NCBI GenBank assembly: GCA_045594545.1
Contig: JAZNYQ010000062.1
Span: 1 to 8,748, forward strand
Length of the DNA stretch: 8,748 nucleotides
Direction: 5' to 3'
Source: CAKSHC01 sp045594545
GTDB lineage: Bacteria; Bacillota; Clostridia; Oscillospirales; UMGS1783
Of the stretch, positions 1 to 6,310 are shown piece after piece. A model generated the notes under the pieces. It saw nothing but the letters and a program-made list of their open reading frames with translations, made no database searches and was not told the DNA's origin. Both the position numbers and the translations under genes were made by a program. Within the stretch, counting starts at the first letter, position 1, and every line of letters starts with the position of its first letter.

Positions 1-138
1 CTGCGCATCTATGATATTGCCCGACTCGGCTATGGAATCGGGTTCCGATCCCGTCGGCAAAGGTTTGGCGCACGACACCAAACCAACGAGCAAAACGGCT
101 ACCGTCAATACACTTACCATGATCCTTAATCGCTTCAT
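1..138 (-). CDS. Lipoprotein, N-terminal part only (runs off window edge)
   Basis: The first 46 residues of a minus-strand protein are visible; the rest lies outside the window. It starts with a basic MKRLR segment and a hydrophobic stretch, then a lipobox LVSC with Cys23 as the predicted lipidated residue. This is a type II signal peptide, so the protein should be anchored on the outer face of the membrane. The start ATG (136-138) has a strong AAAGGAGGG ribosome binding site just upstream. The signal peptide and the residues after it match those of the lipoprotein at 1005-1934 nearly position for position, and the DNA is about 90% identical through the promoter. The two are recent paralogues at least at their 5' ends. 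After about residue 32 the sequences diverge, so the mature domain may differ. Function is not recognisable from this fragment. Confidence 0.85.
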   Translation of the reverse strand, partial: MKRLRIMVSVLTVAVLLVGLVSCAKPLPTGSEPDSIAESGNIIDAQ

Positions 139-167
139 ACCAAACCCTCCTTTAATTTTATGTTTTT

Positions 168-196
168 ATTGTACCATGTTTTCCATGGAATGTCAA
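168..196 (-). promoter_or_regulatory. SigA-type promoter of the left-edge lipoprotein gene
   Basis: On the minus strand TTGACA (191-196) and TACAAT (168-173) are separated by exactly 17 bases. The lipoprotein start codon lies 29 bases beyond the -10 box. The element is shared with the paralogous gene at 1964-1992, although the spacer bases differ. Confidence 0.85.
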
Positions 197-197
197 T

Positions 198-227
198 AAA
201 AAGCCGCATGGAGAGTCCATGCTGCTT
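198..227 (-). terminator. Terminator of the XRE regulator gene
   Basis: A 12-base stem (201-212 with 216-227, one mismatch) with loop GAG is followed on the minus strand by TTTTT. It overlaps the stop codon of the XRE gene (226-228), and the T-run ends just before the -35 box of the next gene. It is the counterpart of the hairpin at 1994-2024 within the direct repeat. Confidence 0.75.
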
Positions 228-438
228 ACTTTTTTGTATACGGTTTCGGATCGTTGGTCAACCCCAAAATATAATCGGTTGAGGTTTGAAAATATTCGGC
301 TAATTTGATTAACGCCTCAATGGGAATCTGTCTTTGACCGTTCTCATACTGCGAGTAAGTATTCTGTTTGACATGCAGATATTTTGCTATCTCTACCTGC
401 TTAATATCACGATCTTCACGCAAATCCTTCAATCGCAA
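226..438 (-). CDS. XRE/Cro-family helix-turn-helix transcriptional regulator
   Basis: This 70-residue protein is almost entirely one HTH_3 (Cro/C1-type) DNA-binding domain spanning about residues 3-58. The recognition region contains VKQNTYSQYENGQRQIP and is followed by the usual LIKLAEYFQTSTDYILGL helix. There is no sensor, peptidase or membrane domain, so it would act as a simple dimeric cytoplasmic repressor. The start is TTG (436-438), chosen because AAAGGGAG (448-455) sits at a suitable distance and no ATG lies in frame near it. Its promoter overlaps that of the divergent lipoprotein gene at 556-966, and two inverted repeats lie in the shared region, so control of itself and that neighbour is the natural inference. 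The stop codon is embedded in the terminator hairpin. It could alternatively be a phage-like remnant regulator, but no other phage gene is present. Confidence 0.9.
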   Translation of the reverse strand: MRLKDLREDRDIKQVEIAKYLHVKQNTYSQYENGQRQIPIEALIKLAEYFQTSTDYILGLTNDPKPYTKK

Positions 439-453
439 ACCGACTCACTCCCT

Positions 454-471
454 TTGTAGAGAATTCTACAA
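454..471. promoter_or_regulatory. Perfect inverted repeat in XRE gene leader (candidate operator)
   Basis: TTGTAGA and TCTACAA form a perfect 7-base inverted repeat around a 4-base centre. It lies between the XRE promoter and the XRE ribosome binding site, touching the latter. It could be a DNA operator for the regulator or, as RNA, a small hairpin next to the ribosome binding site. Confidence 0.5.
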
Positions 472-488
472 TATCGCGCAGTGAGATG

Positions 489-517
489 TTGACTTATATC
501 TCATAATGTGATATTGT
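489..517 (+). promoter_or_regulatory. Promoter of the small lipoprotein gene
   Basis: TTGACT (489-494) and TATTGT (512-517) are 17 bases apart, and the gene starts 38 bases downstream of the -10 box. It overlaps the opposing XRE promoter at 493-521 almost completely. Confidence 0.6.
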
Positions 518-521
518 GCAA
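493..521 (-). promoter_or_regulatory. Promoter of the XRE regulator gene
   Basis: On the minus strand TTGCAC (516-521) and TATAAG (493-498) are 17 bases apart. The two opposing promoters share the same stretch, so polymerase probably cannot occupy both at once. Confidence 0.55.
496..514. promoter_or_regulatory. Near-palindrome across both promoters (candidate XRE operator)
   Basis: ATATCTCA and TGTGATAT form an 8-base inverted repeat with one mismatch around TAA. It lies between the -35 and -10 boxes of both divergent promoters, a position where a bound repressor would block both. Assignment to the adjacent XRE protein is inference. Confidence 0.45.
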
Positions 522-555
522 ATAAATCGCCAATATTCCTACAGAAGGATTAAGA

Positions 556-966
556 ATGAGTAAAAGAATTTTTTCATGTATTATCCTTTTTATTTTGATG
601 TTTTGCAACTCATGTTCACCCCAATCGAGCAAAACCGTTTCTACCCAAAAGCATTATCAAATCCTATACAAATGGGAACTACAATTCAATAATCATGTAG
701 GAAACGACTGGACATATAGAGTCACATATGCCGGAAATAAAATTTCCAGCGGAAGTTATATTGCAGGTACAGAAGGCTCCTATATTAACATAAACGCAAA
801 AATAATAGAGGATGACAGTAATTCTGATGTCGGAAGTGGCACATTACGAATTCCTCTCACAAGCAGCTCCAGTAAATCCATAACGATTACCGTTCGGGAA
901 GGGCATGGGCGATATGCCGGCAACATGGCAAAATGGAAATTCACTTGCACGATTAGAAAACCATAA
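556..966 (+). CDS. Small predicted lipoprotein, divergent from XRE regulator
   Basis: This 136-residue protein opens with a basic MSKR segment, a hydrophobic run and CNSC. Cys20 is the probable lipidation site, although Cys instead of Leu/Val at the -3 position makes the lipobox atypical. The mature part (about 25-136) is rich in alternating polar/hydrophobic strands, Ser, Thr, Gly and aromatic residues, with a WELQFNNHVGNDW segment near residues 40-52, and looks like a single small beta-sandwich. No enzyme motif is visible and I do not recognise the family. The ATG is preceded by AAGGA at 545-549. Base composition is distinctly AT-rich: about 33% GC at 661-720 against about 60% at 3421-3480 in cinA, which suggests separate acquisition with the XRE gene. 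It ends at a bidirectional terminator shared with the convergent lipoprotein gene. Confidence 0.85.
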   Translation: MSKRIFSCIILFILMFCNSCSPQSSKTVSTQKHYQILYKWELQFNNHVGNDWTYRVTYAGNKISSGSYIAGTEGSYININAKIIEDDSNSDVGSGTLRIPLTSSSSKSITITVREGHGRYAGNMAKWKFTCTIRKP

Positions 967-970
967 CACA

Positions 971-1003
971 AAAAAGCAGCAAGGAAAATCCTTGCTGCTT
1001 TTT
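971..1003. terminator. Bidirectional terminator between convergent lipoprotein genes
   Basis: A perfect 15-base stem (971-985 with 989-1003) with loop AAA begins with five A and ends with five T, so it works in either direction. It lies between the stop codons at 964-966 (plus) and 1005-1007 (minus). Confidence 0.92.
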
Positions 1004-1004
1004 C

Positions 1005-1934
1005 TTATCTATGAAGTTTTGTTGCATGGAGAAATTCAAAATGTTCCCGATCATCAAGATGGACAATCTCATCCACGATCGTAACCCTTGTGCTGTTTGT
1101 CTGTTCTTCGGTACTTCTTCTGTAATCCAACCAAGCCTGCCCATCGCCATCCGTCCGTAAAGACATCCGATATGCACTGCTTTCATAATAAGCAAAAGCC
1201 TTTTCATTCATCATTCCATCCTGAACATCGTAAGCACAAAGACTAAATGTAAATCGTCCGCTGGTAAAGCCGTTGCCTATCCATACGATCTCATTCGTTC
1301 CATCATGATCCATATCCGCAGCCACAGGCGCAACATTAATATCGTTGATAAACAGGCTATCTTTTGGAGTTACCAAATAGTATTTGACAACCATACCCCT
1401 ATTCCCCAGATTATCCGGCACATTATCTACCGATCGGTCCATAGGAGCCAAAAAGAACTGCGCTCCCGTCTTTTCGTAAAACCCATCCGGGGATTGTTCA
1501 ATAAGGATACCTACCCTGTCATCGTTGATAATAGCCTTTGCCTCATCTGCGCTCAATCCGTTTTCCGTCTTGCGCTGGCGATAAATTTTCACCGAAAACT
1601 CGCTGTATGCTACCGTATTGTTACTTATCGAAATAAAAGTATCTTCTCGCCATAGAGAAATATCATATTGCTCCCGCCGGCAGGTAAACCCCTTTTCCTC
1701 TAAATGGCGCACATATTCGTCCAGTTGTTCGGTTGTCACCGATTCATACTGTGCCCATGATCCATCGCTCTCATCCGCAATCGGAAGATCCGGCAATAAA
1801 TCCTCATTTGAAATTTCAGGGAGTACGGGTGGAGCAAACTCCGATCCCGACGGTAAAGGTTTGGCACACGACACCAAACCAACGAGCAAAACGGCTACCA
1901 TCCATACACTTACCATGATCTTTAATCGCTTCAT
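1005..1934 (-). CDS. Predicted lipoprotein with a DxDxDG calcium-binding-like motif
   Basis: This 309-residue protein has a type II signal peptide ending in LVSC (Cys23), then a Pro/Asp/Glu-rich linker to about residue 60. A mixed helix/strand region follows (about 65-190). The C-terminal part contains ADMDHDGTNEIVWIG at 206-220, with D207, D209, D211 and E215 spaced like the calcium loop of FG-GAP/VCBS or EF-hand-like repeats. Nearby is GFTSGRFTFSLCAYD (222-236). Such motifs occur in secreted Firmicute proteins of unknown role; no catalytic residues are recognisable. The ATG is preceded by AAAGGAGGG and its own TTGACA-N17-TACAAT promoter, so it is a single-gene transcript ending at the terminator at 971-1003. 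Its signal peptide region is duplicated in the gene at 1-138. A role in envelope sensing or binding is only a guess. Confidence 0.88.
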   Translation of the reverse strand: MKRLKIMVSVWMVAVLLVGLVSCAKPLPSGSEFAPPVLPEISNEDLLPDLPIADESDGSWAQYESVTTEQLDEYVRHLEEKGFTCRREQYDISLWREDTFISISNNTVAYSEFSVKIYRQRKTENGLSADEAKAIINDDRVGILIEQSPDGFYEKTGAQFFLAPMDRSVDNVPDNLGNRGMVVKYYLVTPKDSLFINDINVAPVAADMDHDGTNEIVWIGNGFTSGRFTFSLCAYDVQDGMMNEKAFAYYESSAYRMSLRTDGDGQAWLDYRRSTEEQTNSTRVTIVDEIVHLDDREHFEFLHATKLHR

Positions 1935-2023
1935 GCCAAACCCTCCTTTAATTTTGTGTTTTTATTGTACCATTTTTTCTATAATTTGTCAATAAAAAGC
2001 AGCATGGACTCTCCATGCTGCTT
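1841..2023. repeat. Direct repeat copy B (lipoprotein 5' end, promoter and hairpin)
   Basis: This is the partner of 45-227: ungapped, about 90% identical, offset 1796. Here the hairpin stem is perfect and closes the lipoprotein gene at 2027-2749, whereas in copy A it closes the XRE gene. Confidence 0.85.
1964..1992 (-). promoter_or_regulatory. SigA-type promoter of the 309-residue lipoprotein gene
   Basis: On the minus strand TTGACA (1987-1992) and TACAAT (1964-1969) are 17 bases apart, 29 bases before the start codon. The -35 box follows the T-run of the upstream terminator by one base, so this gene is insulated from the operon and separately started. Confidence 0.85.
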
Positions 2024-2024
2024 T
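1994..2024 (-). terminator. Terminator of the apgM-nifS-thiI-cinA-lipoprotein operon
   Basis: A perfect 12-base stem (1997-2008 with 2012-2023) around a CTC loop (GAG on the transcribed strand) is followed on the minus strand by TTTTT. It sits three bases past the stop codon of the last operon gene. Confidence 0.88.
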
Positions 2025-2026
2025 GT

Positions 2027-2749
2027 TTATTTCTCAGGCAAATTGATATAATCGGTAATCGGCACTGTCTGCCACTCATAGTCGGTGTCCGTCACATCGA
2101 CATAACGGGCCACCGCCTGATCGTATGCCTTTTCTTCTATATAGGTGTCGTTGTGCAGATAATAGCGAAACTCGGTTTCCCTCTCATACCAGTAGGGCGA
2201 ATCCTGCTTGATCTGCTCGGCCCATTGCTTATTATCGGGATACTCGGGTTCTAAGGATAGAGTATAACCTCTGTAGTTATCCTTAGGCTCGACCTCTTCA
2301 CCGTTATATCCCAGCACCTCCAAATAGGCTTCCGCCCGACCCTCGCCATTGCGAAAAGACCCTTGGGCGATCAGACAATGACGAGCCTCTATGGTATCGT
2401 ACTGCGGATAGATCAGCGCCCCGCCCATTGAGCCGCCGCCATAGGACTGCTCGCGCAGCAAGATCACCTTTTCATGCTGTATGCCCAGCAATAAGCTTTC
2501 ACGGTAATGACTGTCCGACGCCCCATCCAGTTCTACCAGCATTTCATAGCGGCCGTCTTCATTCAGATCAAAGAGTACCGTCTGCATCTCCGTGCCTTCA
2601 TCCACCGTGTACTCACTTATACTCGGCAACCCTCCATCGTTAAAAAAATTCTCATAAATTTCGATGTCCTTCTGTTTCTGATCCTTTTTGAGAGCACAAC
2701 CGTTCAATAGCAAAAGAACGGCTATACTCAACGCAAAGATTCGTTTCAT
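2027..2749 (-). CDS. Predicted lipoprotein, last gene of the operon
   Basis: This 240-residue protein has a signal peptide with lipobox LNGC (Cys18), followed by a Lys-rich linker. DLNEDGRYE at residues 61-69 has the D-x-N-x-D-G spacing of a calcium loop, comparable to the motif in the lipoprotein at 1005-1934, although the two proteins are otherwise not clearly alike. The C-terminal half is rich in Tyr, Trp, Glu and Asp. No enzyme motif is seen and function is unknown. Two starts are possible. ATG at 2756-2758 overlaps the cinA stop (ATGA) but has AGAAGG only one base away. ATG at 2747-2749 has the same AGAAGG at a normal 10-base distance and gives a typical MKRIF signal peptide, so I prefer it. 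It is co-transcribed with cinA and closed by the terminator at 1994-2024. Confidence 0.87.
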   Translation of the reverse strand: MKRIFALSIAVLLLLNGCALKKDQKQKDIEIYENFFNDGGLPSISEYTVDEGTEMQTVLFDLNEDGRYEMLVELDGASDSHYRESLLLGIQHEKVILLREQSYGGGSMGGALIYPQYDTIEARHCLIAQGSFRNGEGRAEAYLEVLGYNGEEVEPKDNYRGYTLSLEPEYPDNKQWAEQIKQDSPYWYERETEFRYYLHNDTYIEEKAYDQAVARYVDVTDTDYEWQTVPITDYINLPEK

Positions 2750-2754
2750 AGACG

Positions 2755-3999
2755 TCATACCTTCTGTTGTAAATATTTACGCACCAAATTCAGCGCACGG
2801 GCGGCGGCAAATTTACGGATGGTATTGCGGGTGCGCGTCTTGGAACCCAAACGGAACTCTTCTACCCGTGTTCCCTGCGCTCCTGCCACACCGACATACA
2901 CCAAGCCCACCGGCTTCTCGTCCGTACCACCGTCGGGTCCCGCAATGCCGGTAATGCCGACACCGATATCGGCGCCCGACAATTTACGGACCCCCTCGGC
3001 CATCGCCTTGGCTACTTCGGGACAAACGGCGCCCTTTTCCTCGATCAACTCAGCGGGTACGCCCAACAACTTGGTCTTGGCCTCATTGGCATAGGTCACC
3101 GTGCCAAACCCGAAGATCTCGCTTGCTCCCGCTAAATCGGTAAGAGATTTCGCAATCAGCCCGCCGGTGCAACTCTCGGCCGTGGCCACGGTCATACCCC
3201 GCTCACGGAGCATCTTCGACACCTGCTCCTCGATACTCGTCACGTCAATGCCGTAGACATAGTCGCCCATGCGGCGGCATACCTCATCCACCACAGGGGA
3301 AAGGATACGCTCGGCATCGGCCTCATCCTCGGCCGAAGCGGTGATGCGGATCTCGGTTTCCACATCTTTGGCATAGGTGGCCACGGTGGGATTCTGTCCG
3401 TCCAGCAGATCGGACAAGGCATCGGCGCAGTCCGACTCCCCGATCTCCATCACCCGCACTCTGCGGGAATAGAGTTCCTTGGTCTCACCTTTGGTCAGAT
3501 AGGGGCGCACACCGCTCTCGAACATGGCCGTCATCTCCCGCGGCGGACCGGGGAGCATGATGAGGGTCTTATTATCCTTGGTAATGGCAAAGCCGGGGGC
3601 GGTACCCTTGGCATTGTGAAGCACGGTGCACCCTTCCGGCAGATAGGCCTGCTTTTTCTGTGACTCGGTCATCTGCCGTCCCGACTGCTTAAGAATTTCC
3701 GCCAGATGTTCGTAGGACGGTTGGTGCAGTTCCAGTTTTACCCCAATGGCGGCGCAGGCCGTTTCCTTGGTTAGGTCGTCTTTGGTGGGACCAAGTCCGC
3801 CCGTGGTGATGACGCAATCGGCATGGGCAAAGGCCGTTTCCAGTGCCAGTTTGAGGCGCTGAGGATTATCCCCCACTACGCTCTGGTAATAGACGTGCAC
3901 GCCCATCCCCGCCAAATTTTTGGCAATGTAGGCGGCGTTGGTGTTGACCACGTCCCCCAATAACAGTTCGGTTCCGACGCACAAAATTTCACAAGTCAT
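2755..3999 (-). CDS. cinA: CinA-family protein: MoaB-like domain plus nicotinamide-nucleotide amidase domain
   Basis: This 414-residue protein has the full two-domain CinA layout and length. The N-terminal MoCF/MoaB-like domain (about 1-170) shows GTELLLGDVVNTNAAYIA, TTGGLGPTKDDLTKE (65-79) and MLPGPPREM. In characterised CinA proteins this domain carries ADP-ribose pyrophosphatase activity. The C-terminal PncC-like domain (about 255-410) has AESCTGG with Ser276 as the expected catalytic residue, and GITGIAGPDGGT (348-359). In characterised members this domain deamidates NMN to nicotinate mononucleotide. Both halves look intact, so a role in pyridine nucleotide salvage or clean-up is likely. 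The historical link to competence holds only in some streptococci, and no competence gene is seen here. The ATG at 3997-3999 is chosen over an upstream TTG because GAGGTGG lies just before it and the family begins at M-x-x-E-I-L. It follows thiI by 8 bases. Confidence 0.96.
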   Translation of the reverse strand: MTCEILCVGTELLLGDVVNTNAAYIAKNLAGMGVHVYYQSVVGDNPQRLKLALETAFAHADCVITTGGLGPTKDDLTKETACAAIGVKLELHQPSYEHLAEILKQSGRQMTESQKKQAYLPEGCTVLHNAKGTAPGFAITKDNKTLIMLPGPPREMTAMFESGVRPYLTKGETKELYSRRVRVMEIGESDCADALSDLLDGQNPTVATYAKDVETEIRITASAEDEADAERILSPVVDEVCRRMGDYVYGIDVTSIEEQVSKMLRERGMTVATAESCTGGLIAKSLTDLAGASEIFGFGTVTYANEAKTKLLGVPAELIEEKGAVCPEVAKAMAEGVRKLSGADIGVGITGIAGPDGGTDEKPVGLVYVGVAGAQGTRVEEFRLGSKTRTRNTIRKFAAARALNLVRKYLQQKV

Positions 4000-4002
4000 A
4001 GT

Positions 4003-4009
4003 CCACCTC
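4003..4009 (-). promoter_or_regulatory. Ribosome binding site deciding the cinA start
   Basis: GAGGTGG on the minus strand overlaps the thiI stop codon (TGA at 4008-4010) and lies three bases from the ATG. A TTG at 4009-4011 would place this site inside the coding region and so is unlikely to be the start. Confidence 0.7.
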
Positions 4010-5192
4010 AATAGGCACTCGGCGTGATGATCTCTTCCTCGATCCCCGCCATGGCCCGTTCAATGAGTCCCTCAACGTCCAGTTTGTTCATCTGTGCTCG
4101 CACGGCGAACTCCTTGGGTTTGGTGCGGGGATGGCGAGGAGTAAAGACGGTACAGCAATCTTCATAGGGCAGGATCGAGGTTTCAAAGGTGTCGATCTTA
4201 TGCGCAATCTCGATGATCTCCACCTTATCCATACCGATCACGGGACGGAGCACCGCCATATCGGTAAAGGACTCGGTCACGCCGATGGCCTCCATCGTCT
4301 GACTGGCCACCTGTCCTAAACTTTCGCCCGTGATCAGCGCCCCGCATTTCTTATTTTTTGCCACTTTTTCCGAAATAATCATCATAAAAGCACGCATCAC
4401 TAAGGTAAAATAATCTTCTTCGCAATGATCCCGTATCGCCTCTTGGATTTCGGTAAAGGGCACCACCGTCAGATGAATATTACCCGAATACCGTGCCACG
4501 GTACGGAGCAAGGTTTTTACTTTATCCTTGGCGCGCTCGGATGTGTAAGGATAGGAGAAGAAATGCACCCCAGACAGCGACACGCCACGCTTGGCCATCA
4601 TATAACCGGCCACCGGGCTGTCGATACCGCCCGAAATGAGGAGCATCGCCTTGCCGTTGGCACCGACGGGCAAACCGCCCGCACCCTTTTCGGATGCCTC
4701 GTGCACACAGGCCTTTTGGTCGCGCACTTCGGCCATCACGATCAGGTCGGGGTTATGCACATCGACTTTCAGATGAGGAAATTTTTCCAGCAGATAACCG
4801 CCTACTTCTGCAGAGATCTGGGGCGAACCCAAGGGGAAACGCTTATCGGCTCGTTTCGCCTCTACCTTAAAGGTCTTCACTTCCTGCAACCGATCGGCCA
4901 AAAATTCGGCCGCCGTTTCCTTGATCGCATCCATATCCTTTTCGCACAGGGCGCACAAAGACAGCGCGGCAATGCCAAACACTTTCTTGACCGCTTCGTA
5001 GGCGCCCTCAAAGTCGCACTCACAGCCCGACTTGGCTTCCACATACACGGCCGACTGCATGGTATATACCGAGAACTCGCCGTAGGGAGCGATGGCCGAG
5101 CGGATATGATTGAGTAACAGTTTCTCGAACCGACCTTTATTGAGTCCTTTCAGGATCAATTCGCCGTATTTTAATAAGATACACTTTTCCAT
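4008..5192 (-). CDS. thiI: tRNA 4-thiouridine synthase ThiI (short form without rhodanese domain)
   Basis: ThiI adenylates U8 of tRNA and inserts sulfur to make 4-thiouridine, a near-UV sensor base. In some bacteria it also serves thiamine thiazole synthesis. The 394 residues show an N-terminal ferredoxin-like/THUMP region (about 1-165, RNA binding) and a PP-loop ATP pyrophosphatase with SGGIDSP at 187-193. Near the C-terminus is PYEDCCTVFTPRHPRTKP, which carries the conserved catalytic-domain cysteine. The C-terminal rhodanese domain of E. coli ThiI is absent, as in Bacillus. There, a dedicated cysteine desulfurase (NifZ) encoded next door passes sulfur directly to ThiI, and the adjacent upstream gene fits that role. 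The ATG at 5190-5192 is chosen because MEKCILLKYGEL is the family N-terminus; longer forms would overlap nifS. There is no clear ribosome binding site: it starts one base after the nifS stop (TAATATG), implying coupled translation. Confidence 0.96.
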   Translation of the reverse strand: MEKCILLKYGELILKGLNKGRFEKLLLNHIRSAIAPYGEFSVYTMQSAVYVEAKSGCECDFEGAYEAVKKVFGIAALSLCALCEKDMDAIKETAAEFLADRLQEVKTFKVEAKRADKRFPLGSPQISAEVGGYLLEKFPHLKVDVHNPDLIVMAEVRDQKACVHEASEKGAGGLPVGANGKAMLLISGGIDSPVAGYMMAKRGVSLSGVHFFSYPYTSERAKDKVKTLLRTVARYSGNIHLTVVPFTEIQEAIRDHCEEDYFTLVMRAFMMIISEKVAKNKKCGALITGESLGQVASQTMEAIGVTESFTDMAVLRPVIGMDKVEIIEIAHKIDTFETSILPYEDCCTVFTPRHPRTKPKEFAVRAQMNKLDVEGLIERAMAGIEEEIITPSAY

Positions 5193-5193
5193 A

Positions 5194-6309
5194 TTATCGG
5201 TGCGCCAGATGCGCGCGGCAATCTTCCAAGCCGTCACACAACCGGTCGATCTCCTCTTTCGTATTATAGATGCCTAAACTGATGCGAACCGCCGAACGGA
5301 TCCGCTCATTCGGCAGTCCCATGGCGTGAAGCACGTGACTGCCGCCGCTCGATTTGGCCGAGCAGGCCGATCCGGCTGACACATAGATCTGATTTCGCTC
5401 CAGATCGTGCTGGATGGTTTCGCTGTTTAAGGGCGGAATGGATATATTATATATATAAGGTACGGAATTTTGAGGAGAATTGATCAAAACTCCATCCATT
5501 TGCCCTATTTTTTGACGCAAATAGGCGCCCAGATCGTCCAATTTTTTGCGATTTTCGTTCGCATTTGCAAAAAATTCGCTCACGGCCGTACCGAACCCGA
5601 CGATGCCGGACACGTTTTCGGTGCCCGAACGCATCCCTTTTTCCTGCCCACCGCCAAGCATCAGCGGCTTGATATGCACGCCCTTAGCCACATACAACGC
5701 GCCGACCCCTTTGGGTCCGTACAGTTTATGTGCCGACAGACTCATCAGGTCAATGCCCATCCGTTTCGGGTAGATCGGGCATTTGCCGTAGGCTTGCACG
5801 GCGTCGCAATGCAGGAGTGCGGGCGCGCCTTTCCTTTTTATCATAGCGGCCGCTTCCTTGACGGGGAACGGTTCGCCCGTTTCGTTATTGACCGCCATCA
5901 TGCTGACCAGCACCGTTTTATCGGTAATCGCCTCGTCGAGTTTACTCAGATCACTCAGGTACACCGCCTCAAATCCCTCTTTCTCCAGAGCTTTGAAACA
6001 TTCGAGGACAGAGGGGTGTTCAAAGGCGGTGGTGACGATACGGTTGCCGAGTTTGGCACGGGAGCGGGCGGCGCCGAAGATGGCGGTATTGTTCGATTCG
6101 GTAGCCCCTGCGGTAAAATACACCTCATCGGGACGCACAGACAATGAACCGGCGATGGCCTCTCTGGCTTTGGTTACCAGACGTTCGGCGTAGATGCCGG
6201 CCATGTGCAGGGATGAGGGATTTCCGTAAATTTCGGTAAGCGCCTCATGCATAGCCTGCGCCGCTTTTGGCAGGACTCGGGTGGTGGCACTGTTATCCAG
6301 ATAGATCAT
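5194..6309 (-). CDS. Cysteine desulfurase, NifS/IscS family, probable sulfur donor for ThiI
   Basis: This PLP enzyme converts cysteine to alanine and leaves a persulfide for delivery. Its 371 residues match the class V aminotransferase fold. MIYLDNSATT is at the N-terminus, EHPS (His98) precedes the cofactor pocket, and D169 lies in HCDAVQAYG. SLSAHKLYGPKG carries the PLP lysine K195, and SAGSACSAK carries the catalytic C316 in the mobile loop. All key residues are present. No iscU, iscR or suf gene lies nearby, while thiI follows directly. By analogy with B. subtilis NifZ-YtbJ(ThiI), dedicated service to tRNA thiolation is more likely than general Fe-S assembly. The ATG at 6307-6309 is chosen over the TTG at 6319-6321, which would overlap the upstream gene and add residues the family lacks. 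The start follows the apgM stop by one base (TAATATG) with no obvious ribosome binding site. Confidence 0.95.
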   Translation of the reverse strand: MIYLDNSATTRVLPKAAQAMHEALTEIYGNPSSLHMAGIYAERLVTKAREAIAGSLSVRPDEVYFTAGATESNNTAIFGAARSRAKLGNRIVTTAFEHPSVLECFKALEKEGFEAVYLSDLSKLDEAITDKTVLVSMMAVNNETGEPFPVKEAAAMIKRKGAPALLHCDAVQAYGKCPIYPKRMGIDLMSLSAHKLYGPKGVGALYVAKGVHIKPLMLGGGQEKGMRSGTENVSGIVGFGTAVSEFFANANENRKKLDDLGAYLRQKIGQMDGVLINSPQNSVPYIYNISIPPLNSETIQHDLERNQIYVSAGSACSAKSSGGSHVLHAMGLPNERIRSAVRISLGIYNTKEEIDRLCDGLEDCRAHLAHR

Positions 6310-6310
6310 A

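Larger units (their letters stand above)
45..227. repeat. Direct repeat copy A (lipoprotein 5' end, promoter and hairpin)
   Basis: The stretch aligns without gaps to 1841-2023 at a constant offset of 1796 bases. I count about 18 differences in 183 bases by eye. It covers the first 31 or so codons of a lipoprotein gene, its ribosome binding site, the promoter and the upstream terminator hairpin. Differences cluster in the promoter spacer and the hairpin loop. Confidence 0.85.

Noticed and set aside
953..1207. Minus-strand open frame of 84 codons beginning MKRLLLIMK
   Set aside because: It lies inside the 309-residue lipoprotein gene in another frame and has no ribosome binding site or family match.
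4425..5117. Long open frame of 230 codons on the plus strand
   Set aside because: It lies antisense inside thiI, which has full family motifs. The His/Gly/Arg-rich product looks like a reverse-frame artefact of a GC-rich gene.
5442..5458. AT-rich run inside the desulfurase gene as a possible internal promoter
   Set aside because: No -35 box at a proper distance on either strand. The codons read as the conserved VPYIYNIS segment.
5470..6147. Long open frame of 225 codons on the plus strand
   Set aside because: It is antisense to the cysteine desulfurase with all catalytic residues; composition is artefact-like and there is no ribosome binding site.
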